Origin: Phycomyces blakesleeanus NRRL 1555(-)
Lineage: Eukaryota > Mucoromycota > Mucoromycetes > Mucorales > Phycomycetaceae
DNA: 64,000 bases
Assembly (NCBI RefSeq): GCF_001638985.1
Contig: NW_017265135.1
Location: 3,185,545-3,249,544 of the forward strand
Direction: 5' to 3'
In this document: in pieces, positions 12,811-21,320 of the stretch
How the letters are laid out: each line of letters begins with the position of its first letter
Numbering within the stretch: the stretch's first letter is position 1
Made by a program: the position numbers and the translations under genes
The notes under the pieces: generated by a model
Seen by the model: the letters and a program-made list of their open reading frames with translations, nothing else
What the model was told of the DNA's origin: nothing
Database searches by the model: none

Positions 12811-14800
12811 TCTTTTTTTCTTCTTTTTTTCTTTTATTTTTATTATATTTTTCTTTATACTTCATTAGCTAGACAACTTATTATTTATATACTCATTTAC
12901 TCTTATATTTTATTAGCTAGACGATCTTTTTTTTTACCTTTATAAATCTTATCAATTTGTTTCTTTGCGTCAACATAAGCTATCTATCACTTGGGTTAAA
13001 TTACTCTCCGCTCTGTTTTTTCATAGAAATCATTCGTGGGAAGTACTTTACCCTACGAGTTACACATATATCCAGCGAATTAAAAAGCATAAATGTCGGG
13101 TGGTGTTACACAGATAGAGCCAAACTATCTTCAAATATGTTATATTATGCATTTACATCTATCTATTTCATCAATTCAAGTGCTGGCTCTCTATAACTTT
13201 GGATCAAAGTAGTATATAAATATATGTATGTATGTTAGGAGTTTTAGTTGAATTGAAAAGATTGATCATGAGAAAACTAACGTAATATCTCAAAAATTTG
13301 CATTTTTTTAATAAAATAAAATATTGTATTTGCTTGTAGAATTACTTTTTTCTCATTTGTTTTCTATGAAACTTTTACTGAATTCATATATTATCTGAAT
13401 ATATGTAATTAAAAACTTTTTTTGGTCCTTTATGAATATTTTTTAATTTTCTGTATTTTTGATAAAATATCTCATGTACATGTTGTGAGAAAATGATAGA
13501 AAGAGTTTTTACAGAAGAAATAAAAATAAAAAATAAAAATAAAAACATGAATTTTATAAAAATATAATAACTTAACTGCTATGTAAACTTTCTTAGGCAT
13601 AAAATGCTTCATTACCTTTATATCTATTATGAAAGTTTTTGAAAAAAAATGCAAATTATATGGATTATAATCTTTTCCACTTAAATCACACAAAATGAAA
13701 ACATATGATTTATGTCTCAAGTTAAATCGTGAAAATATGGCTCATTAGCAGCCACAGGTATGTGATTTGTTGACGGGAGCCAAATAAATCTTATATCTTA
13801 CAAATACTCGATTTTAGTTACCATTTTTGTATAATAAGTTGATTCTATTTTTGCTTCTTTGCCTTATAATATTATATCATAATTATAGTAAGAAGTAAAC
13901 TTATTAGTGTTTAACTATTAATTATGACTCTAAGTAGCTGTCACTTTATCTAATATATATATTTTTTAATGTAAACTACGTTTATTCTACAATTATTAGA
14001 TATACTTTTTAATATATGCAAAATTAATTAATACTATATGTATTCTCAGACATTTTTGCGACTTTGTTTTTCTTTTCTGAAGAAGATTTAGCAGTTTTTA
14101 TTAGTGTTTATCTTAAATAAGTATTAACAAAAGGTAATGTTTATTACATTAAAGGATATTATAAGCCTAATAAAGTATTTAGTAAAGAAATTTCAAATTT
14201 TATAAGGTATTTTTTCGATAGGCAAGATATGAAAAGTCGTGACTTTTGGGGGACGACGTTTCCAGGGTAGGGCACGACATTTTCTATTAGGATATAATGT
14301 CTTGAAGTAACATGTTAGATAGTTTTTTATTATTCTATATATATATCAGTTAATTTATTACATATAGTATAAAACTTTAAGTATAGAATTATATATATAA
14401 AACAACGCTTTTATATTTAGTCAAAGCTATTTTTTTATATGAGAAGATTTTTTATTATCATTTTGCCCAAAGACAGGTCGTGCCTCCTAAAGAAGGAGAG
14501 GTATATGCCTGGAGACAGTTTGATGAATGCACAAAGTTTGGGGGCAATTTAGTGAGCTAATACGCATGAGTGGAGAAGGAAAAGACATAATTAAATAGAG
14601 GAAAGAAGCGTAGAAAAAGCTATTATCCTGCCTTGTATAAAAGTATCTTTATTATGATAAGTATGAATCCTTAGGGACCAGATATAATTATTTGATACCG
14701 GACAGCAAGTCACAATTTGTGGTCCGGTAAAATCAAAACAACGTTTCCCATCAAAAAGGTAGTGCCCCATCCTGAAAATGTCGTCCCCCTAATATTAGCG
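12811..14800. other. Non-coding 3' part of MULE1 with subterminal TIR-like repeat
   Basis: No gene is seen here. At 14249 a TIR-like sequence (GGGGGACGACGTTTCC) sits in direct orientation, about 550 bp inside the right end, and the segment from there to 14800 is what the deletion derivative at 5488-6316 retains. Bases 14432-14615 are an insert absent from that derivative and flanked by the 9-bp repeat AAAGCTATT (14423-14431 and 14616-14624), so a small unidentified element probably landed there. Confidence 0.7.
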
Positions 14801-15148
14801 CTGTTTCTCTACCATTATCTTCTATGATTTAGTTCTTATGTTTTTAGTGTTATTGACTAGAGTCTTAGTATTTGTCTTAGTATGTTCTTTACGTAATTTC
14901 CTTGTATAAGGGAAGGTATATCTTTTAGTATCGTTACTAGTTGTCAGTAACTCAATGTACGTATTTATTGAGTGTCTGTACTTTTAATTTAAATCTACGA
15001 TTATGTTGGATACAACAGTCGTATTTGTAGGGCGCTGGTCCAGGTTTTGAGCTAATACCAATTGGTTGCTACTGTACATTGCTGATGTGTTGTCCATCAT
15101 ACGCTGAAGACTTGGATCATTGACGGTAGTGTTGTTTCCGTTGTTCAT

Positions 15149-15740
15149 TTGAGGCTGAATAAATAGAAATAAAATAATGTATAATATATCAACAACATTA
15201 TTCATAAAGTCTTTGAAAATTTGAAGTAATAACGTATTAATTATGGCAAGATATACTTACAGCTCTTTATGAGAATGTTTAGTTTGTTATAAAGGTAGTT
15301 TCTTTTTCTATTAATTGTAGTACTCTTTATATCTTTTTTTTTTAATGAAAACTATCAGAGTACATCGTACTAAAAATACATTATGAAGAGAACTAATCAC
15401 ATTCAAGTAGAATAGTGTATTGGAAGTATAGAAGACATTGTCAGGAACCAATGTCTTTGTTTGTTAAAGGTAAACCAATCCTAGACTTCAAATGCCTTGC
15501 AAATAAAGATATCTTTCTATTATTAGATGAACCACTAAGGATTTATACTTCTCTTCCTAATATATTGTAGTGTAACATGTAAAATAAATATAAAAATAAA
15601 TATTGACTATAATAAGTAACCAAAAGCCAAAAGTCGTTGTTCATTGGATGTATCTGAGCTTGCGTTTCATATGAGTCCGATATGCGATATATCATGGTAT
15701 TCGTCATGGTATTTTTATGAAAATTATATGGAAACATTTT
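15149..15740. other. Crypton upstream region, probable promoter and 5' UTR intron
   Basis: Upstream of the Crypton start on the minus strand there is a plausible 5' UTR intron (GTAAGTATATC donor near 15259, TTTATTCAG acceptor near 15155) and a TATA-like GATATAAAGAG near 15325. No separate gene is supported between here and the LINE 3' end. Confidence 0.45.
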
Positions 15741-15907
15741 TTTGTTTGTAAGAAGCATTTTATTAGGCTTGGGGGGTCTGGTGATACTCAAAAGAAGATA
15801 ATCAAAAGAGTGATCACAGCATTTGTTTGGAGGGTTTTCTAGCTTTTTCAATGTTTTTGGGGGGTTTCTGTTTTTGTTAATTATAATAAATATAAGTATA
15901 AGTTTTT

Positions 15908-18900
15908 TTAAAAGAGAGGATCGAGGTCTAATTCTGGGCAAATGCGGGTTAGGGTCTTGCAAGCCGTACCAACAACAGCAGACGGAACAAATGGTGAATC
16001 GTCAAAAATAAAAGTCCAGTGGTGACGCCATATCGCAAGGAGGGTGCATCCAAAGACGGTAGAAGGGGGAATAGAAGAGTTTAAGGAAGAGGGAAAAGAG
16101 AAGAAGTGAAAAGCGTTGTGTAGTGCGGTTGGGATAGATATTGTGCCAAAGAATTCCAGCCACATGTCGATCCACACCGCGTTTTTGAGAGGACAAGTGA
16201 AGAAGAAGTGGTCTTGGGAGTCGGAGGAGAGAGAGCAAATAGAGCAGGTAGGAGAGGGAAAGGCGAGAGGAAGCAAAAAGTGAAGACAGGCTCGGCAAGA
16301 AATCTTGTCGTGTAGACCACGAAACCAAATGTTACGAGCCACCAGGGGAAGGGGGAAAGACCAAAATTTCCGCCAATGACAAGAGCCACAAGGGGGATCG
16401 AAATAGCGGGCATGGACGAGATGGTGGGAGCACAGCCCGCGGAAAGTGCGTGTGGAAAGGCATGCCCAAGTCTGAGAAGGTACGAGCGCATTAAAGAAAG
16501 GGAACAAGTCAATTGATGTGCCATCTTGAACGAGCAGAGACGGATATTGTTCGGTCAGTTCATGAGGAGAGCAACAAGCACAAACGATTATTGAATGTAA
16601 TGTGAGAGTGTTGAGTTGAACTTGGCCAAGGAACTTATTAATAACACGAGAGCGTGGATGGCTGCTGGTGATGGAGATAGACCGTAGCGATGCCAGGGCA
16701 GGGTCAAAGGTGTAGAGGTGGGAAACCAAAAGATCTTGCCAAGATGGGGGGAAGCGTGCTTGGGAAGCAGGGACAATGGTGACCACTGAGAGAGGCAAAG
16801 CAAGGCAAGTAGTCGAATTTACCATAACATTATCAAAGTTGTGCAGCAGATGGTCAATGGCAACGAAGGCTAAATGTAGAGGAAAGGTAAGATCCTGCCA
16901 TCCAGAAGGACGCATAGTTGGAAATAGAAGGGGAAATAGGGGAGAAAGAGATGGAAGTGAAGCCTGTAACAATCCGGACATCCAGTGCGGGACCAAACCA
17001 GGTGGGGACCGAGGAGCGTGGACGATAGGTTGAAGCCAACGAAGTTGTAGAGCACTCTGCTGCGTCTTAGGATCGATGATACCAAGTCCACCTTGCATGC
17101 GTGGGAGGCAGAAAGTATCCAAAGAAATCGGGGGGAAGGTGCCACGTTGAAGGAAGCTACCCATGATGGACCTGATCTTCTGAAAGAAGGACATAGGTAG
17201 AGAGACCACACGCAAAACATGCCAAAGCTGAGAGAGTATGAGAGATGTTAGAATGGTGGCTTTACCCCGAAAGGAGAGACAGCGAGATGAGTGAAGATTG
17301 CAGCTGTCCTCAATCCTTTGGAGAAGAGATGAGCAGAACGAGTCCCGTTGAGCCTTGGAGTGAATCAACGGAAAGCCAAGATAACGGAGAGGTGCGGGCG
17401 AGGTGCGGTCATGCCAATTGGTAATGTTATGACGACGGAGGGTGGAGGTCCAATCGGGGAGAGGACTACCAGATAGTGAGAAAGCTTGCGTTTTGTGGAG
17501 GTTGATACGCGCATTGGACGCAGCGGAATAGGTGGTGAGATGTGTGTGGAGTCGAGCAAGGTGAGCCGGATCTGGGAGAAATACCAGAAGATCGTCGGCA
17601 TAAGCTAGAAGTTTAATAGGAGGAATAGTAGCCACACTATCAGGGACAGAAGGTCGAAAACCGAGGAAGGATTGATCACTTATAACCCGTCGCAACAAAG
17701 GTTCAAAAGCCAAATTGAACAAGATGGGAGAGAGAGGGTCGCCTTGACGGAGGCCACGCAATTGTGTGAGAGGGCGAGATAGGAAGCCATTAACGTTGAT
17801 CTGAATCTGTGTAGAGAAAAACAATTGGGTGATACAAGTTATTATAGATTTAGGAAAGCGAAAGTGATCGAGAACTCGGCGCAAGTATTCTGGGTGGACT
17901 CGGTCGTACGCTTTCTCCTGATCAAGAAGAAGAACCACTCCAGTCGAGCTTTCCTGAAGTGCCTGAGCCATGACCATCCGGGTGAGCATCTCATTATCAG
18001 CAATAAATCGTCCTTGAACAAATCCAGTTTGGTAGGGAGTGACAAGAGGAGTGGCAACAGGGATCAAATGAGAGTTAAGAAGACGAGTGAAGACCTTAGC
18101 ATCAGTGTTGATAAGTGCGACGGGTCGCCAATTCCGAAGGGAGGTAAGGTCGCCTTTTTTCGGGAGAAGACACACGCAGGTGGACATCCAAGTGGGGGGA
18201 AAGACACCATCCAACAAAGCTTCGTTATATACACGCGAGACAAGAGTGGAGCATTCGGGGTGGTCAAGTATGAGTCGTAGAATCTCGTATGGCAATCCGT
18301 CAGGACCAGGGCTACTGGCATTGGGGGATCGAGAGGCACCTTGACGAATAGTGTCGAGGGAAAATTTGCGAGTGAGGCAATGTTGAGTGAGATCAGTGAG
18401 GGCAAGATTGTCAGGAAGATTCTGGAGAAGATCGTCAACAGCAGCAGAAGTGATGGGCTCAGGAGAGTAGAGAGTCTCATAGAAGGCGGCAGCAGCCTCC
18501 GTCATGCTGTCAGGCTCAGTGCAAAGATAGTCGGTAACAGGATGGCGTAGGCTGGTGATGAGTTTTTTGGACTGACGTGTAGCAACGGTGCGTTTAAGGA
18601 AACCGGCAGAGGTTTCACCCTGTTCGCGCCATTGTCGGCCAGCCCGGAGAGCAAGAATTTCTACGCGTTCCAGTTGAACCTGTTGGAGCTTGCGTTCGAT
18701 TACAGGAAGCTGAAAGTTCTGGGCGGGTTGATGGCGAAACCGAAGAATCAACTTATCACGCCGACTTTGAAGTTGTGCTTCTAGAGTGGACAGGGAAGGT
18801 GAGATTCGACGAGAGAAACGTTTAATGAATCTAGTCACTTCAGACTTGACTAAATCCCAGTTTGTCTGTGGGGAATTGGAGGCGGGGAGAGTGGGAACGA

Positions 18901-19693
18901 AGGTGTGAAGAAAGACAGAAAGTTCGTCCTGGAAGGAAGTGAGCTGAGCAAGGCGAGGGTTCGCCCGCCAAAGGCCTTTACCACTGGTCCGAGAAGAAGG
19001 AAGGGAGAGTACGACTGTGACCAGACAATGGTCAGACCATTGTGAGTGTATATATTCCACCGAGTGTGAGGTGGCACAAGAAGCAAGGTCGGAGGAGGCG
19101 AATATGTAGTCAATTGTGGAGGATGATGTCCCACGGTGAAAGGTAGGTTGAGGTACCTTGCCGGTGGGAGTCACACAGTCCACAAGGCGGTCGGTGAGAA
19201 ATTGAAGCCATGGGCGAGGTGGAGTGCTATGGGCGGTGGTAGTAGTGAGTGAGTGATTGAGGTCGCCCAATAGAATCATATTAGTGGGTGACGCGGGTAT
19301 CAAGAGAGGATTGTGAAGAAGAGAGGTGAGGAACGAATGTCGTTTGCGATAAGTAGCGGGAGCATAAATGACACAGATACGGAAAGAGTTGAACATAGAC
19401 TGTGCGTGAGATACCGTAGCAGTGATGCAGCGGCCGCATATACTAAACAATGGATCAGTAAGCATAATATCTTTTGAAAGGCATACAAGTCCACAATGAG
19501 GAGACCAAAGAGAAGAAGAAGATTGGAATTGCATAGTAAATGTGTCTTGAAGAGCAATAGAGTGGGCATGGGTTTCTTGAAGGGCGAGGAGATCAATTCC
19601 CTTCGAACGTAAGTGGCGTATAAATAATGAGCGTGTTTCGGGTCGTCCCACCTTGGGGAGGCCTCTGCAGTTCATAGTTCCAATGGTAATCAT
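15908..19693 (-). CDS. LINE ORF2: APE endonuclease-reverse transcriptase, 1261 aa
   Basis: N-terminal AP-type endonuclease: MNCRGLPK, LALQETHAH, VIYAPA, LLGDLNHS, STIDYIFAS and SDHCLVTVV (about residues 5-235). The reverse transcriptase follows: LLPKKGDLTSLRNWRPVAL, GFVQGRFIADN, LLLDQEKAYDRV, LRGLRQGDPLSP and the catalytic box LLAYADDLLV (about residues 500-730). Near the C-terminus a cysteine/histidine cluster (CSICSLSSDSQDHFFFTC) matches the L1-type CCHC finger. It nicks the target and copies element RNA in place (target-primed reverse transcription), as known for the family. All catalytic motifs are intact and there is no stop, so it could be active. ATG at 19693 precedes the endonuclease start directly; about 195 bp separate it from ORF1. 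Confidence 0.94.
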   Translation of the reverse strand: MITIGTMNCRGLPKVGRPETRSLFIRHLRSKGIDLLALQETHAHSIALQDTFTMQFQSSSSLWSPHCGLVCLSKDIMLTDPLFSICGRCITATVSHAQSMFNSFRICVIYAPATYRKRHSFLTSLLHNPLLIPASPTNMILLGDLNHSLTTTTAHSTPPRPWLQFLTDRLVDCVTPTGKVPQPTFHRGTSSSTIDYIFASSDLASCATSHSVEYIHSQWSDHCLVTVVLSLPSSRTSGKGLWRANPRLAQLTSFQDELSVFLHTFVPTLPASNSPQTNWDLVKSEVTRFIKRFSRRISPSLSTLEAQLQSRRDKLILRFRHQPAQNFQLPVIERKLQQVQLERVEILALRAGRQWREQGETSAGFLKRTVATRQSKKLITSLRHPVTDYLCTEPDSMTEAAAAFYETLYSPEPITSAAVDDLLQNLPDNLALTDLTQHCLTRKFSLDTIRQGASRSPNASSPGPDGLPYEILRLILDHPECSTLVSRVYNEALLDGVFPPTWMSTCVCLLPKKGDLTSLRNWRPVALINTDAKVFTRLLNSHLIPVATPLVTPYQTGFVQGRFIADNEMLTRMVMAQALQESSTGVVLLLDQEKAYDRVHPEYLRRVLDHFRFPKSIITCITQLFFSTQIQINVNGFLSRPLTQLRGLRQGDPLSPILFNLAFEPLLRRVISDQSFLGFRPSVPDSVATIPPIKLLAYADDLLVFLPDPAHLARLHTHLTTYSAASNARINLHKTQAFSLSGSPLPDWTSTLRRHNITNWHDRTSPAPLRYLGFPLIHSKAQRDSFCSSLLQRIEDSCNLHSSRCLSFRGKATILTSLILSQLWHVLRVVSLPMSFFQKIRSIMGSFLQRGTFPPISLDTFCLPRMQGGLGIIDPKTQQSALQLRWLQPIVHAPRSPPGLVPHWMSGLLQASLPSLSPLFPLLFPTMRPSGWQDLTFPLHLAFVAIDHLLHNFDNVMVNSTTCLALPLSVVTIVPASQARFPPSWQDLLVSHLYTFDPALASLRSISITSSHPRSRVINKFLGQVQLNTLTLHSIIVCACCSPHELTEQYPSLLVQDGTSIDLFPFFNALVPSQTWACLSTRTFRGLCSHHLVHARYFDPPCGSCHWRKFWSFPLPLVARNIWFRGLHDKISCRACLHFLLPLAFPSPTCSICSLSSDSQDHFFFTCPLKNAVWIDMWLEFFGTISIPTALHNAFHFFSFPSSLNSSIPPSTVFGCTLLAIWRHHWTFIFDDSPFVPSAVVGTACKTLTRICPELDLDPLF

Positions 19694-19887
19694 TGGTTAG
19701 ATTTGGCCTCTGCGCCGAGGGCTTGACGGGTGAACTGGGGTGGAGGGGAGAGCGAAGAGTTACGAGAGGCAGTGTTCCTGCGTGTGGGGGACGTGGAAAG
19801 ACTGCGTCTCGTGTTGCGGTTGGGCGTATGTCGGGTAAGACGACGTACTCTTTCAGTTTCAGTAGCCTGAATAGCCTCCAGGAGAGC

Positions 19888-21093
19888 CTACTCATCGGCG
19901 GCCTTCTCAGGCTCCTGTTGCAATTGGGCTTTGTCAGAATTTACCTGTTCTGGAAGGGCGTCGAGCATTGTGTCGTTTTCAGGATCTACAATATAGGCGG
20001 TGTTGTCGGATGGTGTTTCCTCTTCAGCATGGTTGACTACCTTGGCTTTGCGTTGTGGTTCAATCGGCAGAAGAGAAGATGAAGCTTTGTTAGCCGGATT
20101 GTGGATGGAATCCGCAGATGTACCAGTGGGGAGATTAGTTGTCAGGGGGCGGGGCAGCACAATGCGATCCTGGTGAGGAACACGGTTGAGGTGGCGAGAG
20201 CGTTTGTTAGTGGTTGCTGACCTACGAGCAGGTTCGGAGACGTGGGGACAGTTAGCTTGCAAATGGCCAGGCTTGTTGCAGCTGTGACAGGTGCGTGTTT
20301 CTGAAGAGCGTGCAGGGCAGGCATCGATGTCGTGGCCCATTTGTTTGCAGTATTTGCAATGGGAGCCCATATGTGCCCATTCTCTAAGGATGGTAGTGTT
20401 GTCGTTGTAAGAAATCTCGTAGGCAAGCTTAGCGACTTGCTGAGCTGGTGGGTTGGGTCGTTCAAGGAGGACACTGCCAGTGCCATCGAAAAAGGTATAA
20501 CTCTCGCAGATCACAATTTCGCGTACAATTCCAAAAGGGGCAAGGCACTGTTGAAGTCCAGTTACTAAATCAGGATAACAAACACCAGGGAGTTGAGACA
20601 ATGTTACCCAATATACCTTGTGACCAGGAGCAACGGCAATACAGGCTGGGAAGTGTTGATCAGAAACAGAAATAGGATGCGCGCATGCAATAGCACAGGA
20701 AGCAGCGTCGAGGAATTGGACCTTGAGAGCAGTAGGAGCAGAACGACTGGGAAGAGTAACTTTTATGATAGAGTCTGCAAAAGCAAAGCTTTTCAGGGCA
20801 TGCCAGAAGGCATTGTGGAGAGGAGAAGTGGGAAGAGGAGCGTTATAAAAAACAGTGTGGGGTGTGGTACCAGCACACCAGATGCGTGGTAACCCATCAA
20901 TGGAATCGCCATATATGATACGAGGTTGGTGAGGAAGAAGAGCAGTAGGTGCAAGAGTAGCAGCGACCGAGTACATGCGTTGTGAGGTGGTGGGGCTGGA
21001 TGGGGTGGTGGAGTGAGGTGAGGGTGAGCTGAAAGTTGAGGGGGGGGGGGGGGGGTCCCCAAGTGAATCTGGTGGAGTAATGGGAAGAGCCAT
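19888..21093 (-). CDS. LINE ORF1: gag-like protein with two CCHC zinc knuckles, 401 aa
   Basis: Start ATG at 21093 (MALPITPPDSLG) follows a non-coding leader; an earlier in-frame ATG exists but has no supporting context. A proline/serine-rich head includes a run of prolines encoded by a homopolymer of about 16 G on the plus strand (21040-21055). The middle may be an RRM-like fold, which is inferred only from position. Two perfect CX2CX4HX4C knuckles follow: CKYCKQMGHDIDAC and CHSCNKPGHLQANC. The tail is acidic and polar. The product is expected to bind element RNA. It lies upstream of ORF2, as in other two-ORF LINEs. Confidence 0.9.
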   Translation of the reverse strand: MALPITPPDSLGDPPPPPSTFSSPSPHSTTPSSPTTSQRMYSVAATLAPTALLPHQPRIIYGDSIDGLPRIWCAGTTPHTVFYNAPLPTSPLHNAFWHALKSFAFADSIIKVTLPSRSAPTALKVQFLDAASCAIACAHPISVSDQHFPACIAVAPGHKVYWVTLSQLPGVCYPDLVTGLQQCLAPFGIVREIVICESYTFFDGTGSVLLERPNPPAQQVAKLAYEISYNDNTTILREWAHMGSHCKYCKQMGHDIDACPARSSETRTCHSCNKPGHLQANCPHVSEPARRSATTNKRSRHLNRVPHQDRIVLPRPLTTNLPTGTSADSIHNPANKASSSLLPIEPQRKAKVVNHAEEETPSDNTAYIVDPENDTMLDALPEQVNSDKAQLQQEPEKAADE

Positions 21094-21320
21094 GATTATA
21101 TGGAAACAGAAAAATACTTTTCTTTTTTCAAAAAAGTACTGCCAATTTTTAAAACCCCGCCGAAAAATACCTGAGTTTTGTGTGAGTCTCAAGAATCAGA
21201 TACTGAACTACTACTGCTATTTATATTATTTTGGATTGGGAAAATTATATGACTGGGGTCAGATAATCAATTCTATCTGAGCCTTAATCAGAGCAACGTG
21301 ATCTTGAGATAATTAATGTA

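Larger units (their letters stand above)
9199..14800 (+). mobile_element. MULE1: complete Mutator-like element with fused transposase-OTU gene
   Basis: Both ends carry the inverted repeat beginning near AATCTTACGGGGACGACATT (left) and its reverse-complement relative (right), with an identical core of about 36 bp followed by a similar CCGGAC...GTCCG hook. A perfect target duplication TGTTTCTCT flanks it (9190-9198 and 14802-14810; 10 bp if the preceding C is counted). Duplications of 8-11 bp are diagnostic of MULEs. The element is about 5.6 kb with one spliced gene (9518-12810) and 2 kb of non-coding 3' sequence. The perfect duplication and open frame suggest a young, possibly active copy. Confidence 0.93.
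9003..15017 (-). mobile_element. Solo LTR (LTR-A), itself interrupted by MULE1
   Basis: The LTR reads TGTTATG...GATACAACA on the plus strand and is flanked by a perfect 5-bp target duplication GTCGT (8998-9002 and 15018-15022). Without MULE1 it is about 400 bp. In its own orientation (minus) it starts TGTTGTATCC, has a TATA-like CTATATAAACGC and ends CATAACA. No internal retrotransposon coding region is present, so it is a solo LTR left by LTR-LTR recombination. A partial second copy lies at 41364-41732. It inserted into the first coding exon of the Crypton. Confidence 0.9.
6920..15148 (-). pseudogene. Crypton tyrosine recombinase with GCR1_C domain, split by a nested LTR and MULE insertion
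   Basis: Exons on the minus strand are 15148-15018 plus 8997-8964 (one exon broken by the LTR), 8900-7746 and 7675-6920. Introns are 8963-8901 (63 bp) and 7745-7676 (70 bp). Removing the LTR and one GTCGT copy leaves an uninterrupted frame of 692 codons, with every junction in phase. The central part is a tyrosine recombinase: Arg in LCRSQTVLGMQFADL, HxxR in THANRKSA, then GRWGTDRMVGCYM with the candidate nucleophile Tyr. The last exon carries a GCR1_C-type DNA-binding domain (VTDVWREYVFG, then a KYGIAWRKDRKE..FFSRRK segment). This is the usual fungal Crypton layout. ATG at 15148 was chosen because the frame opens just after a likely 5' UTR intron acceptor (TTTATTCAG). Apart from the insertion no stop or frameshift is seen, so inactivation looks recent. 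Confidence 0.9.
15745..21200 (-). mobile_element. L1-like non-LTR retrotransposon (LINE), apparently full length
   Basis: It contains ORF1 (nucleic-acid-binding) and ORF2 (endonuclease plus reverse transcriptase), both open. Ends are approximate: the 3' side reaches an A-rich tract on the minus strand near 15735-15910, and the 5' side ends near 21200, where LTR-B sequence begins. Base composition is visibly much more GC-rich than both flanks. No target duplication was found. The layout (APE endonuclease, RT, C-terminal zinc knuckle, no evident RNase H) fits the L1/Tx1/Zorro-type group rather than Tad. Confidence 0.85.

Noticed and set aside
16002..19596. Many medium-size open frames on both strands across the LINE ORF2
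   Set aside because: They are shadow frames created by the GC-rich coding sequence; only the 1261-residue frame has domains.
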